38,067 nucleotides of DNA from Lactobacillus sp. (GCA_022484695.1 JAKVKU010000020.1:1-38067), one strand, 5' to 3'. Counted from the stretch's first letter, positions 7,841 through 13,841 are shown. Program-made: numbers and translations. Notes: a model not told the origin generated them from the letters alone.

Positions 7841-8232
7841 TAGATCACCTCCAATTCTTCCAGGAAGTCAGCATATTTCTCTTCTGCTAAGTTAGAGATT
7901 TTAGTAGCCTCGTATTTAGTGAACAGTGCTTTGATTTTTGGTTTCTTTTCGGGTTGCTGAGCTACCATTTCAGATAAAACCTTTTGGACATCGGCTTTAC
8001 TTACAGTAAGTTCAGCAGCTTCCTTGTCTGGTTCTGGGGCGGCTTCCGGTTCAGGCTCTGAAGCTGTTTCGGCTTCTGGCTTGGGCGTAGGTTTTGCTTT
8101 AGGCTTTGGCACTTCCTTGACTGGCTGGGCTTCAGGCTTCCAGTCCGTTGGACCACTTAAGGTTTCGGTCAATTCGTTCAGGTTCTTTAATAGTTCAGCT
8201 TTGGTAGTTCCAGTAATTTTAATTTCAATCAT
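7840..8232 (-). CDS. Phage protein with Pro/Glu/Lys-rich linker, 130 aa
   Basis: The N-terminal 25 residues (MIEIKITGTTKAELLKNLNE) form a small strand-helix unit. Residues about 30-75 are a low-complexity linker of KP, EP and AP repeats. The C-terminal 55 residues (VSKADVQKVLSEM ... FTKYEATKISNLAEEKYADF) resemble a helical domain common in Lactobacillus phage early proteins, where it is often found beside recombination genes. Start is ATG at 8232 after GGGGAGGA; an ORF to 8292 is open but overlaps the upstream gene with no ribosome site. Function is unknown. Confidence 0.72.
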   Translation of the reverse strand: MIEIKITGTTKAELLKNLNELTETLSGPTDWKPEAQPVKEVPKPKAKPTPKPEAETASEPEPEAAPEPDKEAAELTVSKADVQKVLSEMVAQQPEKKPKIKALFTKYEATKISNLAEEKYADFLEELEVI

Positions 8233-8464
8233 TATATGGGTCCTCCCCTTGTACATAGGCATTATCAATAAATTGATTAATAGCGGTGTCATAAGTATTC
8301 ATTTGTTTTAAGTAGGCATTGACGTCAACCAATGACTCTGGGTTCTTAGCTCTTTTTGCCTCGGCCCGTTTAAACATCAATTGAGCTTTGCCAAAATTAG
8401 TGGCGGCCATGATCAAGTCGTCAAGTTCTTCAGGGGTAAAATGGTAATTGTATTCTTTAGCCAT
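8225..8464 (-). CDS. Small hypothetical phage protein, 79 aa
   Basis: Starts MAKEYNYHFTPEELDDLIM and is predicted to be all helical and soluble, with alternating charged residues that could form a helical hairpin. ATG at 8464 has GGAGG seven bases upstream. It overlaps the next gene's start by eight bases. I do not recognise the family. Confidence 0.65.
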   Translation of the reverse strand: MAKEYNYHFTPEELDDLIMAATNFGKAQLMFKRAEAKRAKNPESLVDVNAYLKQMNTYDTAINQFIDNAYVQGEDPYND

Positions 8465-8475
8465 GCTGTTTCCTC

Positions 8476-8829
8476 CTAATTTTTTACGATTGCACCGGGC
8501 TCAACGTCATAAGGGAACCACTCGCCACGTTCAAGATGATAGCCGTCCATGTCCCTTTTCATATAAAGCCGTTGAAAGCCTTTAATAAAGCCGTTCATTT
8601 TCTTGAATCCGTGGAAGTACCATATCTCACCATTTGGCGTGGTGACCCTAACGTGATAAACTTCCCGTTTGGTATAGGTTTTTCTTGCCAGCTTTTCCGA
8701 ACCAGTAAGCAGTAACCGAATCTCTTTAAGGGTTGGATGGTCATTGGGGACGTTGAGCATGGTGCCATAAGCATCCGGGTCTTCTAATTTACTGATCAAC
8801 TCAAAAGCTCGCTTATGATTCTCTTTCAC
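8476..8829 (-). CDS. Hypothetical phage early protein, 117 aa
   Basis: Not recognised. The N-terminal third is helical (KENHKRAFELISKLEDPDAY). The rest is rich in Y, F, W and R and looks like a small alpha/beta domain (YHVRVTTPNGEIWYFHGFKK). The start is a GTG at 8829, eight bases after AAGGAG. The start codon lies within the -35 region of a strong promoter on the opposite strand (8825-8854), so transcription from that promoter could interfere with initiation here or be silenced by leftward transcription. Confidence 0.65.
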   Translation of the reverse strand: MKENHKRAFELISKLEDPDAYGTMLNVPNDHPTLKEIRLLLTGSEKLARKTYTKREVYHVRVTTPNGEIWYFHGFKKMNGFIKGFQRLYMKRDMDGYHLERGEWFPYDVEPGAIVKN

Positions 8830-8854
8830 ATCGCCCGCTCCTTTCTGCTATAAT
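8825..8854 (+). promoter_or_regulatory. Strong rightward promoter inside the leftward early operon
   Basis: TTCACA at 8825-8830, an 18-base spacer, and TATAAT at 8849-8854 preceded by an extended-10 TG (8846-8847). This is close to the sigma-A consensus. It points right, against the early operon. A hairpin with a T run begins only about 17 bases after the predicted start, so the product would be a short RNA unless readthrough occurs. Confidence 0.6.
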
Positions 8855-8860
8855 TGGTGT

Positions 8861-8908
8861 GTAAATGTTTTTTGCTTGTGTCCTAGTTTGCGGCTAGGGC
8901 ACTTTTTT
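8861..8908 (+). ncRNA. Candidate short RNA of about 48 nt, antisense to the early operon
   Basis: Inferred transcript from the promoter at 8825-8854 to the terminator at 8878-8908. It would be complementary to the gap between two early genes and to the last codons of the 40-residue membrane protein at 8894-9016. No ORF with a ribosome site is visible in it. The coordinates of the 5' end are an estimate from promoter position. Confidence 0.4.
8878..8908 (+). terminator. Rho-independent terminator
   Basis: A nine-base-pair stem (GTGTCCTAG / CTAGGGCAC, one G-U pair) with a seven-base loop is followed by six T on the + strand. There is no T run on the - strand side, so it terminates rightward transcription only and does not serve the surrounding leftward genes. 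Confidence 0.75.
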
Positions 8909-9016
8909 GTGCTCTTCACTTTGATCTTCAAAAAGTTCATCGTAGAAAGCGGCATATCGATGTTTCCAAAGCTGATAAATGCCAATCCCTACCAAAACCC
9001 AAAAACTGATATCCAT
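8894..9016 (-). CDS. Small single-pass membrane protein, 40 aa
   Basis: A short gene starting MDISFWVLVGIGIYQLWKHR, one hydrophobic segment at residues 4-16 followed by a charged, acidic C-terminal tail (FEDQSEEHKKVP). Its ATG shares one base with the TAA of the upstream gene (TAATG), a clear case of coupled translation that supports it being real. The stop codon lies inside the opposite-strand terminator hairpin. It resembles the tiny membrane proteins common in phage early regions; function is unknown. Confidence 0.6.
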   Translation of the reverse strand: MDISFWVLVGIGIYQLWKHRYAAFYDELFEDQSEEHKKVP

Positions 9017-9297
9017 TAGATTTTCAGCCCTTCCAGTAATTCGTCTATTTCTTGGCGGTCATATGCAATCTTGCGACTGTCGGGAATTTGAACTTTTCGC
9101 AAGCCAAGATTTACCAACTTTTGAAAAGTTACATCTGAACCGGCAACAGCCTTGGCATAATCCAAAGCCTCTTCCCGTGGTAGCCAGCGCTTATTCAAGC
9201 GATAAATCGCCGCCTCCACACCAGCTTGATACGCCTTCAGTTCCTCTTCACGGGATAGCGTGATTTTTGGGGCTGGTTTTACGACTCTAAGCTTCAT
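9016..9297 (-). CDS. Small phage DNA-binding protein, excisionase/DUF771-like (tentative)
   Basis: 93 residues. The N-terminus is basic (MKLRVVKPAPKITLSREEEL). The C-terminal half reads LPREEALDYAKAVAGSD, then a LGLRKVQIPDSRKIAYDRQE segment ending in EIDELLEGLKI, which resembles the wing-and-helix layout of excisionase-type or DUF771 winged-helix proteins. It is the second gene of the early operon, after the Cro-like gene, where such proteins often sit. It overlaps the Cro-like gene by four bases. The fold call is tentative. Confidence 0.55.
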   Translation of the reverse strand: MKLRVVKPAPKITLSREEELKAYQAGVEAAIYRLNKRWLPREEALDYAKAVAGSDVTFQKLVNLGLRKVQIPDSRKIAYDRQEIDELLEGLKI

Positions 9298-9494
9298 TTT
9301 TTAGCTACCTCCTTCGATGCGACAAACTTATCAAATTTACGGATCCACTCTTCCGCTTTTGGCCCCTCCCGACGCCCGTTCAAGATGTCTGAGACATAAG
9401 CACCAGAAATTTTGAACTCAGCCGCTAAATCAATTGACTTAATTCTGTTTAACCGCATCCGTGTCATTAGCAATGCTTTTTCGGTTGTAGTCAT
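9294..9494 (-). CDS. Cro-like helix-turn-helix regulator
   Basis: 66 residues with a helix-turn-helix at about 18-45: KSIDLAAEFKISGAYVSDIL followed by NGRREGP. It is the first gene of the leftward early operon and faces the repressor across the switch region, the position of Cro in lambdoid phages. It is expected to bind the operators at 9513-9732 and favour the lytic path. ATG at 9494 is preceded by AAGGAG with good spacing. It is tightly coupled to the following gene. Confidence 0.75.
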   Translation of the reverse strand: MTTTEKALLMTRMRLNRIKSIDLAAEFKISGAYVSDILNGRREGPKAEEWIRKFDKFVASKEVAKK

Positions 9495-9550
9495 ATCTTT
9501 CTCCTTCCTGAAATTATTAAGCTAAATTATTAGCTAAAAGCTTGCAAAAA

Positions 9551-9563
9551 ATTAAACTTTAAT
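9551..9563. promoter_or_regulatory. Phage operator copy 1 (ATTAAACTTTAAT)
   Basis: A perfect 13-base palindrome, followed by GTAGA exactly as in copy 2, giving an 18-base direct repeat. It lies in the spacer of a possible rightward promoter (9542-9570). Presumed binding site for the repressor encoded at 9764-10135. Confidence 0.65.
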
Positions 9564-9679
9564 GTAGACTGTAGCTATAGTTAAATAAGCTAATTAATAC
9601 GCTGTACCTTGCGTTAGATAACGGTTTTACGGTTCGTATTTCATTGGCTTTATTAGCTATCAATTTAGCTTATGGATAC

Positions 9680-9708
9680 AGTATATTAAACTTTAATGTA
9701 GATGTCAA
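9680..9708 (-). promoter_or_regulatory. Leftward early (lytic) promoter
   Basis: On the - strand TTGACA (9708-9703), a 17-base spacer and TATACT (9685-9680). A perfect operator palindrome fills most of the spacer (9685-9697), so repressor binding would directly block polymerase. The transcript would carry a leader of roughly 180 bases before the Cro-like start codon at 9494. Confidence 0.75.
9685..9697. promoter_or_regulatory. Phage operator copy 2 (ATTAAACTTTAAT)
   Basis: Identical to copy 1 including the GTAGA that follows. It overlaps the spacer and -10 of the leftward early promoter, the expected place for a repressor that silences lytic genes. Confidence 0.7.
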
Positions 9709-9719
9709 CAAAAATCTAT

Positions 9720-9732
9720 GATAAAGTTTAAT
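9720..9732. promoter_or_regulatory. Phage operator copy 3, imperfect
   Basis: GATAAAGTTTAAT matches the reverse complement of the operator at 11 of 13 positions. It lies just upstream of the repressor gene, where it could support autoregulation. Confidence 0.5.
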
Positions 9733-9763
9733 TCCGTATCTTGGATTGGAATTGGTGCATATT

Positions 9764-10135
9764 ATGACAGTATTTGATAGAGTGAAAAGCTTAGCAGACA
9801 AGCAAGGAATCTCCATAGTAGAATTGGAAGAAAAACTAGACTTTGGTAAGAACTCCCTCTATGCTTGGAAAAAGAAAGTTCCAAACGGTGCAAACTTGGA
9901 AAAAGTGGCCGATTTCTTTAACGTATCCACAGACTACCTGTTAGGGCGTAAAAGTCCCGGTGTAGATGATAAGATAAATGTAGATGACATCATCGAAAAT
10001 AATCGGCGTCTGTTTTATAAGCACGTTGAGCTTCCAGAAGAGGACTCCGATTTTATCAATAGCTTCTTACGTACCTATCTTGAATCCAAAGAGGGCCAAG
10101 ATCGGCTAAGAAAAAACGGTTATAAGGGAAAGTGA
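9764..10135 (+). CDS. Prophage repressor, XRE family (ImmR/CI-like)
   Basis: 123 residues from the ATG at 9764 (MTVFDRVKSLADKQGISIVE); the in-frame extension to 9746 is unlikely. The helix-turn-helix covers about residues 8-60, ending in NVSTDYLLGRK, a hallmark of phage and ICE repressors. The rest is a short acidic tail, with no LexA-type peptidase domain. It is therefore not self-cleaving; the metallopeptidase gene that follows by four bases is the likely inactivator, as in the ImmR/ImmA pair of ICEBs1. It presumably holds the prophage silent by binding the palindromes in 9551-9732. The ribosome site is weak. Confidence 0.85.
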   Translation: MTVFDRVKSLADKQGISIVELEEKLDFGKNSLYAWKKKVPNGANLEKVADFFNVSTDYLLGRKSPGVDDKINVDDIIENNRRLFYKHVELPEEDSDFINSFLRTYLESKEGQDRLRKNGYKGK

Positions 10136-10139
10136 TCTT

Positions 10140-10589
10140 ATGGAAGAGCAATCTTTAAAGCCCATCTTTCATACTTTGGATACTGAGAATTTATCAGACC
10201 CATTTGAAGTGGCAGACTATTATGACATTTTGGTAAAGTATTCACCCCTCCCAGATGAGGTCTTAGGTCTATCAGAACCGTACTCTAAAACTATCTTTAT
10301 TAACGAGACCTGCGATAATCCGTATTTTGTTTGTGGCCACGAAGTCATCCACTCTATACTTGATGAGGATTCTGCGCCACTACTGAATATTTCATACGTA
10401 TCTAATTCTAAGATTGAGCACCGTGCAGACGTGGGGTCATTTTACATGCTGTTCAAGATGGTCCAGGATGAATGCGATTATGGTGGAAGACGTATCACGG
10501 TTCCAGAATTTATGGAACGTTTTCATATTGGCCAAAAATACTTCTATGAGGTTGAAGACTTCATTTCAAAATATATTCTGCATAAATAA
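10140..10589 (+). CDS. ImmA/IrrE-type metallopeptidase
   Basis: 149 residues. The zinc motif GHEVIHS (HExxH, near residues 64-70) and a downstream EHRADVGSFYML segment (third ligand and E-x-x-A-D-x-F motif) are those of the COG2856 family. In ICEBs1 and related phages this protease cleaves the repressor encoded beside it after DNA damage. The gene starts four bases after the repressor stop, so the pair is an operon. It is predicted cytoplasmic, without signal peptide. Length is normal for the family. Confidence 0.87.
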   Translation: MEEQSLKPIFHTLDTENLSDPFEVADYYDILVKYSPLPDEVLGLSEPYSKTIFINETCDNPYFVCGHEVIHSILDEDSAPLLNISYVSNSKIEHRADVGSFYMLFKMVQDECDYGGRRITVPEFMERFHIGQKYFYEVEDFISKYILHK

Positions 10590-10624
10590 AAAAATCCCCG
10601 GCCTGCTGCAAACAGGTCAGGGAT
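10587..10624 (-). terminator. Terminator facing leftward, antisense to the lysogeny module
   Basis: A hairpin with arms ATCCCTGACCTG / CAGGCCGGGGAT (a few mismatches) on the - strand is followed by eight T on that strand. On the + strand there is no T run after the hairpin, so it would not stop transcription of the metallopeptidase gene it follows. It would stop antisense transcription entering from the right. Confidence 0.55.
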
Positions 10625-10681
10625 AAATACCTCCGCATGGGAGTACTGAGCAAAAAATATATTACCATAGGAGGCACCAAA

Positions 10682-11149
10682 ATGAAAAAGATATTAACTA
10701 TTGGCGCAATAATGTTAATGGGGTTATCCTTGACCGCTTGTGGGAGTTCTAATTCAAGCAGTTCGGGCAGTTCGTCTTCAAAGCAAACGACTAGTTCCAC
10801 GTCATCCAGTGCCGCAGCATCCAGTTCAAGTGAAGCCCAAGTCCCGACCGAATTTAAAACGGCTTTGATCAAAGCTGAAAGCTACTCAAAGACCATGCAC
10901 ATGTCTAAACAAGGAATCTATAACCAGTTAACATCTCAGTATGGTGAGAAGTATTCAGCAGAGGCCGCGCAATATGCCGTTGATAATCTGAAGGCTGATT
11001 ACAATGCCAATGCCCTGGAAAAGGCTAAGAGTTATCAAAAAAATATGGCAATGTCTCCTGAAGCCATCCGGCAACAACTCACCTCTGCAAACGGTGAAAA
11101 ATTCACACCTGAAGAGGCTGATTATGCTATTCAGCACTTAGGTCAATAA
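10682..11149 (+). CDS. Ltp-like lipoprotein, probable superinfection exclusion
   Basis: 155 residues from the ATG at 10682, which has GGAGG upstream; the frame is open from 10637 but the lipoprotein signal sets the start. A signal peptide ends in a lipobox LTAC with the lipidated Cys at 20, then about 30 residues of almost pure Ser/Thr/Ala as a wall spacer. Two repeats of about 45 residues follow (ALIKAESYSKTMHMSKQGIY and ALEKAKSYQKNMAMSPEAIR onward). This is the layout of Ltp from Streptococcus phage TP-J34, which is anchored outside the membrane and blocks DNA entry of other phages. Its place between ImmA and integrase, expressed in lysogens, fits. Confidence 0.82.
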   Translation: MKKILTIGAIMLMGLSLTACGSSNSSSSGSSSSKQTTSSTSSSAAASSSSEAQVPTEFKTALIKAESYSKTMHMSKQGIYNQLTSQYGEKYSAEAAQYAVDNLKADYNANALEKAKSYQKNMAMSPEAIRQQLTSANGEKFTPEEADYAIQHLGQ

Positions 11150-11150
11150 A

Positions 11151-11193
11151 TAAAAAAAGCACATCCCTACCGGCTAAAGTAAAAGGATGTGCT
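11151..11193 (-). terminator. Second leftward-facing terminator in the lysogeny module
   Basis: Perfect nine-base arms AGCACATCC / GGATGTGCT with an 18-base loop; the T run (seven) follows on the - strand only. Like the hairpin at 10587-10624, it points against the genes around it. Confidence 0.55.
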
Positions 11194-11263
11194 AAATGAA
11201 AAACCACACAAATATTGTGCGCCTTCGCGTACTCTATTTTAACAAAAAATGGAGGTAATGGCC

Positions 11264-12433
11264 ATGAAAGACCCCATCAAACCTTATAAAAGGCAAAATG
11301 GTGAGACCTATTACTATTTCAAAGCCTACGTCGGCATAAATGAAGCCACCGGTAAAAAAATCGAGACCACCCGGCGTGGCTTTAAATCAAGGGCTGCGGC
11401 CAAGCTGGCCATGTCCAGACTGATCGCTCAAGTAGACAAAATGGGCCAAAATAAACCACCACGATATGAAGAGATGTATCACCGCTGGCACGAAGGCTAT
11501 AAGACTACCGTTAAAGAATCCACTTTAAACCGGGTAGAAGGCATCTTCAAGCACCATGTCATTCCTGCCTTGGGTAAATATTACATCAACAAGATAACGC
11601 CAGATATGGCCCAAAAGATAGCTAACAACTGGTCTAAAGAACTCGTTGATTTCCGTAAAGTTTTGGCCTATGCGGCGCTACCATTGAAGTTGGCAGAACG
11701 GCGTGGTATCATTCAGAGAAACCCTTTTGATTTAATCGAACGGCCCAAAAAAGGAAAAATCTCAGACAAGGAAGGCTTTGAAAATTTCTGGGATCGTCAA
11801 CAGTTAAAAGTCTTCTTTGAACAACTAGATTCGCAGTATGGTCCCGCTGGCTCTCGCCCCAATCCAAAAGCCATCACCTTTTTTAGGTTGATCGCTTTCA
11901 CGGGATTGCGTAAGGGTGAGATACTTGCTATGACCTGGCACGACATCAACTTTAAAAAGAAGACCTTGAGCGTTGAAAGAACAGTCACCAGAGGGCTTAA
12001 TAATAAGATGATGGTTGGTACACCTAAAACAAAGAACTCCATTCGTACGCTTGATTTAGATGCCAAAACGATCGCTTTATTGAAGCAATGGAAAATCAAA
12101 CAGGCTGAGGAGTTATTGTTTTATGGTATCACTCAAGGCAATGCCACGGATCAGCTTGTTTTTCAAAATGCAAAGAACAAACTGCTTTCTACTACCAAAC
12201 CCGATAAGTGGTTGGAATCGGTCATCAGCCACACCAGCCTATCCAAAATTACAATTCATGGCTTTCGCCACACCTTCGCTTCCTTGGCCTTTGAGTCTGG
12301 AGCGACTATCAAACAAGTTCAAGCCCAATTGGGACACTCGGATGTAAAAACAACCCTGAATATTTATACCCACGTCACCAAGCGGTCAAAACAAGAAACC
12401 ATCAATAAATTTTCAAGTTATGTTGGATTTTAA
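11264..12433 (+). CDS. int: Tyrosine-family phage integrase
   Basis: 389 residues from the ATG at 11264, eight bases after GGAGG; earlier ATGs at 11249 and 11258 overlap or crowd that ribosome site. Domains in order: an N-terminal arm-binding domain (ETYYYFKAYVGINEATGKK, a Tn916-Int-like AP2 fold), a SAM-like core-binding domain (about 65-165) and the catalytic domain. Catalytic residues are seen in TGLRKGEI (Arg, near 214), HGFRHTFASL (His, Arg, near 331), QLGHS (His, near 356) and NIYTHV (nucleophile Tyr, near 366). It carries out site-specific integration and, with a helper, excision. Att sequences are expected just downstream. Confidence 0.95.
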   Translation: MKDPIKPYKRQNGETYYYFKAYVGINEATGKKIETTRRGFKSRAAAKLAMSRLIAQVDKMGQNKPPRYEEMYHRWHEGYKTTVKESTLNRVEGIFKHHVIPALGKYYINKITPDMAQKIANNWSKELVDFRKVLAYAALPLKLAERRGIIQRNPFDLIERPKKGKISDKEGFENFWDRQQLKVFFEQLDSQYGPAGSRPNPKAITFFRLIAFTGLRKGEILAMTWHDINFKKKTLSVERTVTRGLNNKMMVGTPKTKNSIRTLDLDAKTIALLKQWKIKQAEELLFYGITQGNATDQLVFQNAKNKLLSTTKPDKWLESVISHTSLSKITIHGFRHTFASLAFESGATIKQVQAQLGHSDVKTTLNIYTHVTKRSKQETINKFSSYVGF

Positions 12434-12438
12434 CAATA

Positions 12439-12499
12439 TTCGGTCAATCTTCGGTCAATCTACCAAATAAAGCCCTGCCGCCCCTTGGTATCATTGACC
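12439..12499. repeat. Tandem and inverted GGTCAAT repeats after the integrase
   Basis: TTCGGTCAATC occurs twice in direct tandem (12439-12449 and 12450-12460), and the core reappears inverted as ATTGACC at 12493-12499. They start six bases past the integrase stop. Position and arrangement fit arm-type integrase or excisionase binding sites of the attP side. The crossover core itself cannot be identified because the other prophage end is outside the window. Confidence 0.45.
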
Positions 12500-12704
12500 T
12501 AGCGCCGTTGTTGAAAGAACGGGTTTAGTTCCGCCGTGGCGCACTTGTAGTTTACATGAGTTCACAAAAGTTGGCAAATCAGCTGATATATCAAGGTTTC
12601 TAGGTTTTAGCTTTTCGGGCGTTCAGCATAGTTCCCAATAAAGTAAATCACGGAAATCAAAATAAATTTGGCTGGCTACTTATAGCGCGTGAATATTGGT
12701 AAAG

Positions 12705-12736
12705 AAGCAGGCAGAATATTTCTGCCTGCTTTTTTT
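12705..12736 (+). terminator. Rho-independent terminator
   Basis: An 11-base-pair perfect stem (AGCAGGCAGAA / TTCTGCCTGCT) with a three-base loop and seven T on the + side. There is no host gene directly before it. It may belong to the chromosomal gene that the prophage now separates from its end, or to the integrase transcript. Confidence 0.85.
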
Positions 12737-12823
12737 CATCAATATCGCCTGCCAAAATGCACTTAACTACGCGTAACCCGATTCGTAGTTTCCCCCCTTC
12801 TACCCTGCCTTTTAAGGATATGT

Positions 12824-13705
12824 GTGATCAATATGCATAAAAATGCTGAGCATCCAAAAAAACATACAAAATTAAGACGATTCATTTTATTCGCAGGTCT
12901 CTTTAGCATCGTCTTATTGTCGTTGAACATATATCGACAACATAATTATCTGGTCAAAACTGAGCCGACAACATTTTCAGGTGGACACGTTGAAAATACA
13001 CGTTTGATCAAAGATTATCAACGTGTTCTGAAAAATTCAAATTCACAAGCTGCGGTTCAGGTCGCGGTTTATTCTAAACAAACCAATAAGTTTTATAATT
13101 TTTCAAATCAAAAACAACCAACCTTCTACACCGCTAGTATTGTAAAAATTTCGATTTTGACCCAATTGTTGCACAACCACCAGGAAAATAATACGGATCT
13201 AAGCTCAGAGGAACGTTCCCTGGCTAAGGCTAGCATTGAGAAAAGTAGCAATAAAGCCAGTACAGATTTATACGTTTACAACCTGGGCGGTGCTCAAGAA
13301 CTTGACAATTTATTTAATAATTTGAACATGAATAACTCAGCTGCAAGTAATATCGGCTGGACCGTAACGACAACGACGGCGGAAGACCAAGTTAAATTAT
13401 TGAATAATATTTTTTACCCATCTGAATATTTATCTACCCGTTCTCAAAACTACATTAAAAATTTAATGGAAAACGTTGCCCGCAGCCAACAATGGGGCAT
13501 TTCTGCTGGTGGCACACCCTTCCAAAATAAAAATGGCTGGGAGCAAAAAGAAGATGGGACTTGGGTCATTAATAGTATGGGACATATTGGCACCGGGAAT
13601 AAGAGTATTACCATCGCAGTTTTAACGGCACAAAATAAAACAAAAAAAGATGGTATCAAGCTAGTTGAGTCGTTGGCAAAAGCAGCGAGCAAGGAACTGA
13701 AATAA
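12824..13705 (+). CDS. Membrane-anchored serine hydrolase, beta-lactamase-like
   Basis: 293 residues. A basic N-terminus (KKHTKLRR) is followed by one transmembrane helix at about 20-37, leaving the catalytic domain outside the cell. The class A beta-lactamase/PBP motifs are present: SIVK at 105-108 (S-x-x-K), SSN at 141-143 (S-x-N) and KNG at 236-238 in place of K-T-G, followed by GTWVINSMGHI. Such proteins in lactobacilli are cell-surface serine hydrolases of uncertain substrate; resistance to beta-lactams should not be assumed. The start is GTG at 12824 or ATG at 12833; AAGGAT lies just upstream. The gene is AT-rich and isolated between the prophage edge and decayed sequence. Confidence 0.8.
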   Translation: MINMHKNAEHPKKHTKLRRFILFAGLFSIVLLSLNIYRQHNYLVKTEPTTFSGGHVENTRLIKDYQRVLKNSNSQAAVQVAVYSKQTNKFYNFSNQKQPTFYTASIVKISILTQLLHNHQENNTDLSSEERSLAKASIEKSSNKASTDLYVYNLGGAQELDNLFNNLNMNNSAASNIGWTVTTTTAEDQVKLLNNIFYPSEYLSTRSQNYIKNLMENVARSQQWGISAGGTPFQNKNGWEQKEDGTWVINSMGHIGTGNKSITIAVLTAQNKTKKDGIKLVESLAKAASKELK

Positions 13706-13778
13706 TAAGGTAGGCAATATTGTGCTGCCTTTAATCTATGGCTAGTCCCATTAGCCTTATGTTTTCAATATCTAAAAA

Positions 13779-13841
13779 CCAGTAGGAGACCGTAACGACC
13801 ACCCTCTCACACCGCTAACATACGGATCATGTATTTAGCGG
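13779..13841 (-). repeat. Structured relic resembling a group II intron 3' end (tentative)
   Basis: On the - strand a hairpin (CCGCTA / TAGCGG, 13812-13841, with an inner ACAT/ATGT pairing) leads into GGTGTGAGAGG and, after a short spacer, TCTCCTACTGG. From memory this order resembles the tail of bacterial group II introns (hairpin, GGTGTGAGAGG, then CCTCCTACTCGAT). Several positions differ and no maturase ORF is nearby. It could be another decayed mobile element. Confidence 0.3.

Larger units (their letters stand above)
9495..9763. promoter_or_regulatory. Lysogeny switch region between Cro-like and repressor genes
   Basis: An AT-rich 269-base stretch with no gene. It holds three copies of a 13-base palindromic operator, six copies of a second AGCT-centred motif, and a strong leftward promoter. 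A possible rightward promoter (TTGCAA at 9542-9547, TAGACT at 9565-9570) would face the leftward one across about 110 bases; a closer alternative for the repressor is a TATGAT at 9717-9722 with a poor -35. Which is used cannot be decided from sequence. Confidence 0.7.
12434..12823. other. Non-coding stretch holding the presumed prophage right end
   Basis: 390 bases without a convincing gene. It contains the GGTCAAT repeats, a GCGCC / GGCGC inverted pair around 12503-12543, and a strong terminator at 12705-12736. No tRNA or tmRNA 3' end could be recognised. The prophage-chromosome junction is probably between about 12,460 and 12,700. Confidence 0.5.

Noticed and set aside
9495-9763. CRISPR array or replication origin iterons
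   Set aside because: The repeats are short palindromes with irregular spacing between divergent regulator genes, which fits operators rather than a CRISPR or iterons.
10561-10872. A 103-codon - strand ORF across the lipoprotein signal region
   Set aside because: Its acidic low-complexity sequence is the reverse reading of the Ser-rich spacer, and the + strand lipoprotein is clear.
12498-12651. A roughly 50-codon + strand open frame after the integrase
   Set aside because: No start codon with a ribosome site, and the sequence is not protein-like.
12434-12704. tRNA or tmRNA 3' end as the prophage attachment site
   Set aside because: No TTCGA-type T-loop with acceptor stem and CCA could be found; the GCGCC/GGCGC pair does not extend to a cloverleaf.
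12824-13705. Beta-lactamase resistance gene
   Set aside because: The motifs show a serine hydrolase fold, but K-N-G replaces K-T-G, and the N-terminal anchor and the rest of the sequence fit the broad surface hydrolase group; resistance is not supported.
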